DNA of 64,000 nt, from positions 1-64,000 of the forward strand of contig CALXNX010000001.1 of the NCBI GenBank assembly GCA_944389865.1, in the 5' to 3' direction. The notes under the pieces are model-generated. The model worked only from the letters and a program-made list of their open reading frames with translations. It made no database searches and was not told where the DNA came from. A program made the position numbers and the translations under genes. This DNA comes from an uncultured Succinivibrionaceae bacterium. GTDB lineage: Bacteria > Pseudomonadota > Gammaproteobacteria > Enterobacterales > Succinivibrionaceae. This document shows positions 53,356 through 62,300 of the stretch, piece by piece; position 1 is the stretch's first letter, and every line of letters begins with the position of its first letter.

Positions 53356-54288
53356 TTAACCCCCTAATAAGGAGAGGGCGATCTGCGGGCGCTGATTGGC
53401 CTGCGTCAGGATGGTCTGCGAGGCCTGCTGAATAATCGTATTCTGCGTTAAGGCGGCAGTTTCTTCCGCAAAGTCCGTATCGCGAATGCGCGAGCGGGCG
53501 TCCGACTGATTTTCCGCAATATTGGACTGATTGCGGATGGTTGATTCCATACGGTTCTGCACAGCGCCTAAGTCTGCACGGCAGGAGTCCACCGCTTCAA
53601 TAAACTTATCGATATTGGCCAGCGTAGTCTGCGCATTGGCCGTGGTAGATACCGAGAAGATTGGATTGTTCGGATCTGCATCGGTTGTAATTAAGCATTT
53701 GCCGTCATCGTAGGGCTCTTCACCGGCAGTATTCGTATCCACGCCTGTCAATTGCATCAGACCGTTGATGGTAAAGCCGGCCGATAAGGTCACGGACAAG
53801 GTATCGTAAGCGTTCGGGCCTACCTGGAAGATCACGTCGCCGGAAGTGCCGATTAAGCCTTTGCCGGCACCGGCTAAGATCTGTTCGCCGGCGTAGGTGC
53901 TCTTGCAGGCAATGCGGGTGATTTCCTCGGAGAGCTGCTTGACCTCGCGCTGAATCGCCTCGCGATCCTTAGTGGTATTGGTGCCGTTGGCCGCCTGAAT
54001 GGCCAGGGTGCGGATGCGCTGGAGCATATTGGTGGTTTCGTCCAGTGCGCCTTCCATGGTCTGAGCTAAGGCGATGCCGTCATTGGCGTTGCGGTTGCCC
54101 TGATTCAGGCCGTTGATCTGCGAGGTTAAGCGATCAGAGATCTGCAGACCGGCCGCATCGTCTTTGGCGGAATTGATGCGCAGGCCGGAGGCCAGACGCT
54201 GATAAGAAACATTTAAGCTGTTGGTCGCGTTGGTCAGCTTGCGCTGAGCATTAAGCGACGACACATTGGTGTTGACATAAAGAGCCAT
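53356..54288 (-). CDS. Flagellin (copy 2)
   Basis: Encodes exactly the same 310-residue flagellin as copy 1. By eye the two coding sequences differ at one silent position (Leu/Asn-Ala-Thr region near 54232: GTTGGTC against GTTAGTC). Identity begins at the stop codon and ends at the start codon; flanks are unrelated apart from regulatory sites. This indicates recent gene conversion or selection for identity. Its leader is shorter (about 65 bases) than that of copy 1. The ribosome-binding site is AGGAG. Confidence 0.97.
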   Translation of the reverse strand: MALYVNTNVSSLNAQRKLTNATNSLNVSYQRLASGLRINSAKDDAAGLQISDRLTSQINGLNQGNRNANDGIALAQTMEGALDETTNMLQRIRTLAIQAANGTNTTKDREAIQREVKQLSEEITRIACKSTYAGEQILAGAGKGLIGTSGDVIFQVGPNAYDTLSVTLSAGFTINGLMQLTGVDTNTAGEEPYDDGKCLITTDADPNNPIFSVSTTANAQTTLANIDKFIEAVDSCRADLGAVQNRMESTIRNQSNIAENQSDARSRIRDTDFAEETAALTQNTIIQQASQTILTQANQRPQIALSLLGG

Positions 54289-54363
54289 AATTTTTATCTC
54301 CTGAGTTCTGATAACTCCCGCTTCGGCAGAGCCGAGCGCTGTTTTTTAATCTGGTATGCTTAA

Positions 54364-54380
54364 TGAAAATAGCGTGCCAG
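54364..54380 (-). promoter_or_regulatory. Sigma-54-like promoter of flagellin copy 2
   Basis: On the minus strand CTGGCACGCTATTTTCA fits YTGGCACG-N4-TTGCW except for TTTCA at -12, the same deviation as at copy 1. Transcription would start near 54352. Confidence 0.72.
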
Positions 54381-54474
54381 GTTTTAAAATTTTCTGCAAA
54401 TTTAATTGAAATCAATAAGTTAGTGTAGAAGTGCAGGCGGGGCGTCAAATTTATGCTGCAGGCTGCCCCTGCAG

Positions 54475-54489
54475 CGGCAAGGCTTGCCG
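54475..54489 (-). promoter_or_regulatory. Inverted CGGCAA site upstream of flagellin copy 2
   Basis: CGGCAA and TTGCCG are separated by three bases and begin 95 bp upstream of the sigma-54-like element, against 93 bp at copy 1. A binding site for a flagellar enhancer-binding protein of the FlrC/FleR type is the natural reading. Confidence 0.55.
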
Positions 54490-54499
54490 CAGCCGGAGG

Positions 54500-54551
54500 C
54501 GGCAAAAGTCCGGCAGGGTCTGCGGCAGATTTTGCCGGCAAAAATGCGGCA
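54500..54551. repeat. Phased CGGCA array between flagellin copy 2 and aldehyde dehydrogenase
   Basis: CGGCA occurs at 54500, 54511, 54523, 54536 and 54547, spaced 11, 12, 13 and 11 bp, roughly one helical turn each. It extends the inverted CGGCAA site away from the flagellin promoter. Confidence 0.5.
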
Positions 54552-54662
54552 GTGATCAAAAATCAAGGGTGAGATACGATAAAAATTATTAATTATCAGT
54601 ACTTTTATGCCTTTTTTCTTTACATTGTTACTCAGTTCAAACATGTTTTAAGGAGAAAGTCT

Positions 54663-56147
54663 ATGCTGCCGCAAAACTTACAGTTAAAAGATCGCTATCA
54701 GCTCTATATTGACGGCAAGTGGGTGCCTGCCTCTGATGGGGCCGTGATCACCACCTATTGTCCTGCCACCGGCGATAAACTCAGCGAGTGCGCCGATGCC
54801 GGCCGCGAAGATGTCGATGCGGCCGTTAAAGCCGCCGAGCGCGCCTTTGAGTCGTGGTCGCGCACCACCCCCAAGCAGCGCGCCGCCATCTTAAATCAGA
54901 TTGCCGACATCATCGATGCTCATAAAGACGAACTGGCTTTAATTGAATCCTGCGACAACGGCAAGCCGCTGCGCGAGACCTCAGCCATTGATATTCCGTA
55001 TGCTTCAGCTCATTTCCGCTACTTTGCCGGCGTGATCTTAGCTGAAGAAGGCCAGGCTTCAGTCCTGGACGGCAGCTTCCTATCCATTATCCTGCGCGAG
55101 CCTATCGGCGTGGTGGGGCAGATCGTGCCGTGGAACTTCCCGTTCCTGATGGCCGCGTGGAAATTAGCCCCGGTGCTGGCCGCCGGCGACTGCACGGTGT
55201 TCAAGCCCTCATCGACCACTCCGCTGTCGGTGCTGCGTTTGGCTGAACTTACTGAGGGCGTGATCCCGCCGGGCGTCTTCAACGTCATTACCGGCCGCGG
55301 GTCAAAGAGCGGCAATTTCATGCTCGAGCACCCGGGCTTTGCCAAGCTGGCCTTTACCGGATCGACTGAAGTGGGCCGCGATGTGGCCATAGCGGCCGCC
55401 CGCCGTCTGATCCCCTCTACCTTAGAGCTGGGCGGCAAGTCGGCCAACATCTTCTTTAATGATATGCGCATGGAGCAGGCCCTGGACGGTGCGCAGCTGG
55501 GCATTCTCTTCAATCAAGGGCAGGTGTGCTGCGCCGGATCGCGCATCCTGGTGCAGGAAGGCATTTACGATGAGTTCATGTCCGAGCTCATCCGCCGCTT
55601 CAATCAGGTCAAGGTCGGGCTGCCGTGGGCAGAGGGCACCATGATGGGCTCGCAGATCAATGAAGGTCAGCTCAATAAGATCCTGGGCTATGTGCAAAAG
55701 GGCGTGGATGAAGGGGCCGAGGTGCTCTGCGGCGGCGTGCGTCTGACCGAGGGTGATCTGGCCCATGGCGCTTTCATGGGGCCGACGCTTTTGGGCAAGG
55801 TGCGCAATGACATGTGCGTAGCGCAGGAGGAGATCTTCGGGCCGGTAGCGTCAGTTATCAAGTTTAAGACAGAGGAGGAGGCCATCGCCATTGCCAATGA
55901 CAGCATCTACGGCTTAGGCGGCGGCGTCTGGACGGCTGACATCAACCGCGCGCTGCGCGTGGCCATGGGCGTACGCACCGGCAGAATGTGGGTCAATACC
56001 TACAATCAGATCCCGGAAGGCTCGCCGTTTGGCGGCTACAAGGAGTCCGGCATCGGGCGCGAGACTCACAAGATGATCTTAGAGCACTACACGCAGTGCA
56101 AGAACATCGTGGTGAACTTGAGCGAAGCGCCGTCCGGCTTCTATTAA
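54663..56147 (+). CDS. NAD(P)-dependent aldehyde dehydrogenase (AldB-like)
   Basis: Oxidises an aldehyde to an acid. It has 494 residues. Catalytic Glu lies in LELGGKSANIFF, catalytic Cys in NQGQVCCAGSR, and the cofactor loop in FTGSTEVGRD. The sequence resembles AldB and acetaldehyde dehydrogenases of the class-1/2 type, but the substrate cannot be fixed. AAGGAG precedes the ATG. It is divergent from flagellin copy 2. Confidence 0.92.
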   Translation: MLPQNLQLKDRYQLYIDGKWVPASDGAVITTYCPATGDKLSECADAGREDVDAAVKAAERAFESWSRTTPKQRAAILNQIADIIDAHKDELALIESCDNGKPLRETSAIDIPYASAHFRYFAGVILAEEGQASVLDGSFLSIILREPIGVVGQIVPWNFPFLMAAWKLAPVLAAGDCTVFKPSSTTPLSVLRLAELTEGVIPPGVFNVITGRGSKSGNFMLEHPGFAKLAFTGSTEVGRDVAIAAARRLIPSTLELGGKSANIFFNDMRMEQALDGAQLGILFNQGQVCCAGSRILVQEGIYDEFMSELIRRFNQVKVGLPWAEGTMMGSQINEGQLNKILGYVQKGVDEGAEVLCGGVRLTEGDLAHGAFMGPTLLGKVRNDMCVAQEEIFGPVASVIKFKTEEEAIAIANDSIYGLGGGVWTADINRALRVAMGVRTGRMWVNTYNQIPEGSPFGGYKESGIGRETHKMILEHYTQCKNIVVNLSEAPSGFY

Positions 56148-56193
56148 TCAAAGGCGGGCAGCGCGGCGCGCTGCCTGACAAACAGCAGACATG

Positions 56194-56225
56194 AAAAAGC
56201 CGGCTGCAGATCTGCTGCGGCCGGC
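56194..56225 (-). terminator. Rho-independent terminator of the HIT gene
   Basis: On the minus strand a stem GCCGGC/GCCGGC with further pairing inside (GCAGATCTGC) is followed by TTTTTCAT. It lies between converging genes and may serve both. Confidence 0.75.
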
Positions 56226-56249
56226 GCTCATTAGAGGGCTGGACTTTGA

Positions 56250-56675
56250 TTATTTGATGCCCAGCTTATCCTTATACTGCTGCACCATCTGAGCGTACTG
56301 CTCATCGGTCAGCTTCACCTCTTCAATGCCCTTATCCCAGAAGAAGTTGCCCCACTGCAACTGATCCTTGTACTTGGGCACAATGTGCATGTGGACATGC
56401 GGCACGCCGTCACCGAAGATGCCGTAATTGAGCTTATCCGGGTGGAAGAGCTCGGACACAGCCTTGGAGACCGCGGCGACATCAGCAAAGAAGCCGTTGC
56501 GCTCCTCCTCGGTCAGTTCATACACTTCCTGGCGGTGAGTGTTGAGCGCGACCACTACGCGGCCTAAGTGATTCTGATTCTTTAAGATAAAGAGGGTGGA
56601 GTGCGGCAGCCTGCCGACTTCAATTAAGATGTTCTTACGGTTTTCGTTCTGCGGATCGCAGTACATGCAGCTCAT
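56250..56675 (-). CDS. HIT family nucleotide hydrolase/transferase
   Basis: Predicted HIT-fold phosphohydrolase acting on nucleotide conjugates. It has 141 residues. The histidine triad is in HVHMHIVPKY (about residues 97-106). The N-terminal CMYCDP resembles the zinc half-site of HIT proteins. GGAG precedes the start. Its precise substrate is unknown. Confidence 0.88.
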   Translation of the reverse strand: MSCMYCDPQNENRKNILIEVGRLPHSTLFILKNQNHLGRVVVALNTHRQEVYELTEEERNGFFADVAAVSKAVSELFHPDKLNYGIFGDGVPHVHMHIVPKYKDQLQWGNFFWDKGIEEVKLTDEQYAQMVQQYKDKLGIK

Positions 56676-56780
56676 GATGATCTCCTGAAAATAAAAACTG
56701 CGCCTATTGTAGGAGATCAGATCAATGCATAATGTGATCGCGTCGACATTTTATGGATTCGGCTGAAAAAACAGGGGCCT

Positions 56781-56808
56781 AAAAACAACAAAACCTGCAC
56801 GAGGCAGG
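56781..56808 (-). terminator. Terminator of the tRNA operon
   Basis: On the minus strand a 5-bp stem CCTGC/GCAGG with a five-base loop is followed by TTTTGTTGTTTTT, right after the Leu tRNA. Confidence 0.75.
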
Positions 56809-56820
56809 CTGGCTGGGGAG

Positions 56821-56910
56821 TGGTGCCCAGGGCCGGAGTCGAACCGGCACGAACGTATAAGGTTCGAGGGATTTTAAGTCCCTTGTGTCTACCTATTTCA
56901 CCACCTGGGC
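56821..56910 (-). tRNA. leuZ: tRNA-Leu (anticodon TAA)
   Basis: 90 bases including an encoded CCA end. Acceptor stem GCCCAGG/CCTGGGC, anticodon loop ACTTAAAAT with TAA, a long variable arm and the T-loop GGTTCGACTCC are present. It is the last gene of a three-tRNA operon in the order Gly-Cys-Leu, the same as glyW-cysT-leuZ in E. coli. It reads TTA codons, which are frequent in this window. Confidence 0.96.
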
Positions 56911-56915
56911 ATCAC

Positions 56916-56989
56916 TGGAGGCGCGTTCCAGAGTCGAACTGGACTATACGAATTTGCAATCCGCTGTATAACCGCTTTACTAACGCGCC
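56916..56989 (-). tRNA. cysT: tRNA-Cys (anticodon GCA)
   Basis: 74 bases including CCA. Acceptor stem GGCGCGT/ACGCGCC and anticodon loop GATTGCAAAT with GCA are present. The second gene of the tRNA operon, five bases before the Leu tRNA. Confidence 0.95.
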
Positions 56990-57005
56990 ATATAAATTGT
57001 CACTT

Positions 57006-57081
57006 TGGAGCGGGAAACGAGGTTCGAACTCGCGACCCTAACCATGGCAAGGTTATGCTCTACCAACTGAGCTATTCCCGC
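57006..57081 (-). tRNA. glyW: tRNA-Gly (anticodon GCC)
   Basis: 76 bases including CCA. Acceptor stem GCGGGAA/TTCCCGC, D-arm AGCTCAGTTGGTAGAGC and anticodon GCC are present. It is the first gene of the tRNA operon, about 15 bases after the predicted transcription start. Confidence 0.96.
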
Positions 57082-57099
57082 GTCCTGAAAGTGATGCCC

Positions 57100-57127
57100 A
57101 TTATATAGATTGTTTTTTAGATGTCAA
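57100..57127 (-). promoter_or_regulatory. Strong sigma-70 promoter of the tRNA operon
   Basis: On the minus strand a perfect TTGACA (57122-57127) and a perfect TATAAT (57100-57105) are spaced by 16 bp. GGGC follows the -10 box, a GC-rich discriminator typical of stringently controlled stable-RNA promoters. Confidence 0.93.
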
Positions 57128-57295
57128 CAAATTTTTAAACGCGGGTGCAAAATATTTGCGCGCCGGAAAGTAAGGCAGGATGCCGCCTGCAGTGCTTCAG
57201 CTGCAAAAAACCGCATATATTTGCGGTAAAATTCAGTTGTACTCAGCCTGTCTGAGACCCCCGAAAAGTTTAACAATTTTTTAACAGGACCTATC

Positions 57296-57799
57296 ATGCG
57301 CCGCCCTTGCGTTCTTCTGACTTTACTGTGCTGCGCTGCCGCTTCCCTTGAGGCTCTGGCTGCCATCTCCCGGGAGGAGGCCTTAACTGAGGCTCTGCGC
57401 TGGGCTGATGCAGCGCGCAGTGATCTGATCACCTTTAAGATTGAGGCTGACGAGCAGAACGATGTTCCGGCCTATAAGCTTGAGTTTGAGACTAAATTCG
57501 GCGATTTTGATATAGTGCTGGCGCGCGCGGACGGACGTCTGCTCGATGCCGATGTCGAGCTTGAGGATGATTACGTTAAAAGCAGGCGCACTGGGCGTGT
57601 GCTGAGCGCAGCGCAGGCGCGTACTGTGGCGGCGGCAAAGCTTGCCGTACCGGCTCAATGCATTAAGCTTGTCGAGCAGGGCAGCCGCAGTCAGCCGCGC
57701 TTTGACGGGCGCTGCAGTACGCACGGCAGGGAATTTGAGTTTGAGCTGGACCGGCGCAGCGGCCTTATCAGTTCATGGAATATGGATCTTAAGAATTAA
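57296..57799 (+). CDS. Exported PepSY domain protein
   Basis: Small periplasmic protein of unknown role. It has 167 residues with a signal peptide (about 1-22, ending EALA) followed by two PepSY-like units, in which the pattern YKLEFETKFGDFDIVLARADGR is replaced here by shorter quoting: YKLEFETKFG and VLARADGRLLDADVE. The second unit has EFELDRRSGLISSW. PepSY domains often inhibit peptidases or bind partners at the cell surface. AGGA lies upstream of the ATG. It shares one base with the start of xseA. Confidence 0.78.
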   Translation: MRRPCVLLTLLCCAAASLEALAAISREEALTEALRWADAARSDLITFKIEADEQNDVPAYKLEFETKFGDFDIVLARADGRLLDADVELEDDYVKSRRTGRVLSAAQARTVAAAKLAVPAQCIKLVEQGSRSQPRFDGRCSTHGREFEFELDRRSGLISSWNMDLKN

Positions 57800-59217
57800 T
57801 GATGCTCGATGATTTAGATGAAAGCCAGGCCCTTACGGTCTCACGCTATGTCTCCATTACCGATGAAGTGCTGCAGCGCTTAGGCAGCGCAGTGGTGATC
57901 GGCGAGATCTCCGAGCTCTATCCGCGCAGCCATTTGTACTTTAAGCTCAAGGATGAAAATTCCAGCGTGGACTGCCTGATGTGGGGCAGTCAGGTCAGGG
58001 CACTGCCGTTCAAGCCTGAGCTGGGAATGCAGGTGATTGCCGCCGGCACCAGCTCTTTATATAAGAAAAACGGGCAGTTTAAGTTCCTGGTGCGCACGAT
58101 GCGCCCGGCAGGTCAGGGGCAGATCCTGGCGCGTCTTGAGAAGCTCAAGGCGCAGCTTGCCGCTGAAGGCCTCTTTTCAAAGCCCAAGCGCCAGGTGCCG
58201 CGCTTTGTGGATGTTGTGGGCGTGATCACCTCGCCTGAAGGGCGCGTGCTGCATGATATCTGCACCACTATCCAAAGACGCAATCCTTTAATTGAGGTCA
58301 AGCTCTATCCTGCAGCCGTGCAGGGCAGTGAGGCGCCGGCAAGCTTATGTGCTGCCTTAAAGCAGGCCTATGCCGAGGCTGCGTGCGATGTGCTCATCAT
58401 TGGGCGCGGCGGCGGATCGGCTGAAGATCTGCTGCCGTTCTCGGACGAGCAGGTGGTGCGCACAACTGCAGAGAGCCCGGTACCCATCATCTCGGCGGTA
58501 GGGCATGAGCCGGATACGGCGCTTACCGACTTTGCCGCTGATGTGCGCGCCGCTACGCCGACTGCGGCTGCGGAATTGGTCTCAAGCTTAACTGCTGCCG
58601 ATATCTTTGCAGTCTTTAATGACCTGGTGCAGCGCCTCGATAACGTCACTGCGCTGCACCTGGACGAAGCTGCGGCGCAGCTGGATAAGCTGCGCCTTAA
58701 ATTGGAGACGGCAGGTCCGCTGCAGCTTTTAGCGCAGCAGTCGGGAATGGCTGCCGCATTAGAGCAGCGTCTGCATCGGGCTGTCGATCAGGCGCTGCAG
58801 CAGCGGCGCACGCAGTTTGCCGGTCTGCAGCAAAAGCTGCTGCAGGTGGATCTGAGCGCTCAGTTAGGACGCATGGGAACTCAGTTAGGGCAAATGCAGC
58901 AGCGCCTGGAGCATCTTACTTATCAGCATCTGCAGCAGGCTGAAGCACAGCTGGTCACTCTGCACAAGGCGCTGGCCCGTCAGCCGGTCTTAGAGCGCCT
59001 GACCGCTGCCGATAAGGAATTGGAGCACGCGGCCGGCAGGCTCATCTCCTTAAATCCGCTGGCTATTCTGCAGCGCGGCTACAGCGTGACTTTAAACGAG
59101 CAGGGGCAGGCGCTCAAGGCAGGTCAGGCGCAGCCGGGGAGCGTCATCACGACTTTGCTCCAAGGGGAGCGCTTAACCTCAACGGTAAATAGTGTTCAAA
59201 AGCAGGAGCTGCCTTAG
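57799..59217 (+). CDS. xseA: Exodeoxyribonuclease VII large subunit
   Basis: Degrades single-stranded DNA with XseB in mismatch and damage repair. It has 472 residues. The N-terminal OB domain (about 1-105; GEISELYPRSHLYFKLKD) precedes the catalytic domain with IGRGGGSAEDLLPFSDE and SAVGHEPDTALTDFAAD. A long coiled coil (about 280-400) and a C-terminal segment NPLAILQRGYSVT complete it. The start is ATG at 57799 or the adjacent one at 57802. xseB is not in the window. Confidence 0.96.
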   Translation: MMLDDLDESQALTVSRYVSITDEVLQRLGSAVVIGEISELYPRSHLYFKLKDENSSVDCLMWGSQVRALPFKPELGMQVIAAGTSSLYKKNGQFKFLVRTMRPAGQGQILARLEKLKAQLAAEGLFSKPKRQVPRFVDVVGVITSPEGRVLHDICTTIQRRNPLIEVKLYPAAVQGSEAPASLCAALKQAYAEAACDVLIIGRGGGSAEDLLPFSDEQVVRTTAESPVPIISAVGHEPDTALTDFAADVRAATPTAAAELVSSLTAADIFAVFNDLVQRLDNVTALHLDEAAAQLDKLRLKLETAGPLQLLAQQSGMAAALEQRLHRAVDQALQQRRTQFAGLQQKLLQVDLSAQLGRMGTQLGQMQQRLEHLTYQHLQQAEAQLVTLHKALARQPVLERLTAADKELEHAAGRLISLNPLAILQRGYSVTLNEQGQALKAGQAQPGSVITTLLQGERLTSTVNSVQKQELP

Positions 59218-59320
59218 CGCAGCAGGCAGGATCACGGGCTGAGCTGGTGGAGCATCTAAGATAAATGCTGCACTCTAAGGACTCCTGCGCATAAGTCCAG
59301 CGGCCTCCCTTGCTTTAGTC

Positions 59321-62300
59321 TTACTGCTCGTCAGGCAGCAGCTGGGCAATTAAATCTTGGCTGATGTAGACTGAATTTTCCTCAGGCGCAAGATCAAAGA
59401 TAGGCTCATCAAAATGCGCGTAGGCAAAATCATTGAGCATCTCTACCGCTACCGGGCAGGACATAAAGCGCGCGCTTAAGCACAGGCCGCTGAACTCATT
59501 TAAGTCCATGATCTCGCAGCGCTGCGATTTAATGCTCTTGAGCAGGTCGAGTGCATTTAAATCAAGGAGCGCGCATAAAGCCGCCGCCTTATCGCCAGGA
59601 TTTTGGGCAGATCCCTCGTCCTCTGCTGCAGGTTCGCAGGCGGCCGGCGCCGGACCGTCAGGCCCTAAGGCAGGCTGCGCTGCCTCTTTAGCGGCTGTAA
59701 CTGTCTGAGCCTCAGTTTCCGGGGCGCCTGCGGACAGCTCTTCTTCTCCATCAGCGTCCTGTTTGATTTGGCCTATCACATCAAGTACTTCCGAGCTTTC
59801 CTGCAGCTTGGATTTAATCAGGCTCTGATCTAAATGGGCAAAGTCCGGTGTCTTGGGCTTGTCCGGCCGCGTCAGGGCGAATAATTCTCTGCGGTTCAGG
59901 CTGAGCGCGGTAAACAGTTTTTCAAACTTCTTAAACTGCGCCGCCTGCGTGCCGCCGGAGAGCGCCATGCGTACTAAGGTCTTTAAGCGCTCTATGCCGG
60001 TCTGGAACTGCGTTTTTGTCAGCTGACTGCGATAATAGCGCTTGATCCCGCCCAAGGGCAGCTGATGATTGGCGTCGAGCATGCGCAGAAAAAGCTGATA
60101 ATACTGCAGGGCAAAGCTGCGCTGGTTTTTATCGGGCAGCTTTAACAAATCCACGATCTGCCGCATCGCGGCGGAGAGCACAGAAATGGATTTGCAGGCG
60201 CTCCAGAATAAATGCAGACTGAGCTGACCGCAGATCAGGATCTTTTTAAACTCGCGATCTTCCTTGACGCTCAGCGCGCTTAAGCCGTCCATGCAGAACA
60301 TCTGCGGCGAGGCGGCGCTGAGACTGCGAAAGAGCAGCGGATCATCGGGCAGGCAGTACACATTGGCTTTTCTTAAGATAAAGTCAAAAATAGGCTTGGA
60401 CGAGTACTTGGGGGGCAGCCAGAAGCGTGAGAGCACTGTATCAAGATCCATCGGCTTCTTTTTGTCAAAGAGCGAATTGAGCAGGGCTACATGATCGCTC
60501 GCTGAGGTTAAGGCCTGCAGAATGCGCGGATGCACCTGTCCTTTGGCGCTGTGAAGAAAGTCTGAGATCTCCTGATGCTCGGCAATCTTAGTTAAAAGTT
60601 CGGTATAGCCCTTGTCGTATTTGAGCGCAATCAGCGGCAGCTGCCCGTCAGCGCTGCGGCTTTTAATCATGGCGGTCGGCAAAAGGCGCATAAAGCTGTT
60701 GAACAAGGTGCTTTCAAAGAGATGACTGCAGTCTAAGAAATTAACCTCGTAATAGCATTTGTGCTGATCGTTGTCGGCCGCGTAGGTAAATAAAGGCGCG
60801 CCGCGCTCCTGCTCCATACTGAGGCACAGCCTGCTTAAAAGCGGCAGAAAAAGACTGCGTACCTGGCGATTTTTAAAGTCAAAATGCGCAGCATTGGCCA
60901 GGGGATTGGCAATGCTGATAATGGTGTAAATATAAAGGCCGACCACCTCCAATTCCTGTGGATCCAAGCCCTTTAACTGCAGATTACTGCGCCCCAGCAG
61001 ATCCTTGGCGTAAAAGGCCAGCAGCACCGGCTGTCTGGCTAAAGTATCGAGTACCAGTTCCGGCATCGGCTGCTGCTCGGGCAGTTTTTCACGGTACAGA
61101 ATATAAAAGAGCGTGCAGACCGTCGGCAGATCCGGACTGCACTTTAAAGTGCAGTCTGTAAAACAGCAGCAGATGTCGTTAAATATGCAGGTACAGATCT
61201 TGTCATATCCTGAAAGAAGCGGGCGCAGAAGCAGATAATGGTAAGTCAGCAGCGCTGCATAATCTATAAATACCTGATAGTCGCTGCGCGTGATAAAGGC
61301 GGAGGGCGATGCTGTAAAGGGCTCGCGGAAAAAATGGTGCTGCGCGATGTCATTGAGCGGCAGATCGACGGTTTCGCCGTCTGAGAAGATGAAATAAGGG
61401 TACAGCTGCTTTTCGTAAGCATCGCCGGTGATGATGGATAAAGAGTTCTCCAGCCTGCCGGGAGCCCTGCAGTTTAAATAGCTGAAGCATAATTTATCGG
61501 CGTGCGGGCACAGCGCAAGCAGATTAATTTCCTGCTTGAGATCGGCGCTTACCGCTGCGATCTCCGGCAAAGTTAAGCTGCTGTCAGCGCGCAGATGTGC
61601 GGCAATGGTCTGGATTAAGCTGAAGGCCTCGCTGTCGCCGGCGCTGCCGCTCCACGTGCCTTTCTGTACTCTCAGGGCTAAAAGCTGCGCTGCTTTATGG
61701 GTCTGCTGGGCCTTTTTTACGATGCTGCGGGCGCGCGGCTCAGCGGCTCTGTCGCTCAGCTCTCCCTCTGCCGGTTCATACAGGCGCGCATGGGCCGGGG
61801 CCAATTTTAAATAATTGGCGTTTAAGTCCTCAAACATGGGAAAGTGCGGATCAAAGCTCATACGCACCGGCTCGCGCGCGGCAATTTCGGCTAAATAGCG
61901 CACGATAAGCTGCTGTTCCGCCTGTTCCAGCGGCTTTAATAAATACTGCGCAGCGCCAAAATCAACCTTAAAGGCAGGGTAGCGGCATAAAAAGGTATAG
62001 CAGGCTTTAAGATAATTGGCCCCTTCAATCGGCAGAAGCAGATTGTGAATTAATTCGTTTAAATAGGTCAGCTGCTTGACGTTAAGCTCGCGGCGTGAAA
62101 AGGCGCTCAGGCCCTCCATGACGCGCAGCAGAATGTTGTAGTCGGCAAGCTTTTCCTGCATGCGGCTGACAAAAACCATATCGCGATTGCGCAGCTCGCG
62201 CCCGCTTTTAAGCAGGCTCTGCACATAGGAGATGTCCTCGTCATTGTGCAGATTGGGGCGCATGGTCAGCACTACTTCCTGATCAGGTGCCATGCCGACC

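Larger units (their letters stand above)
54289..54662. other. Divergent control region of flagellin copy 2 and the aldehyde dehydrogenase gene
   Basis: 374 bases without a gene. It holds the sigma-54-like promoter of copy 2, an inverted CGGCAA site, a phased CGGCA array, and AT-rich DNA before the dehydrogenase. A weak promoter for the latter (TTTACA, 17 bp, CATGTT) may lie near 54619-54647. Confidence 0.55.
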
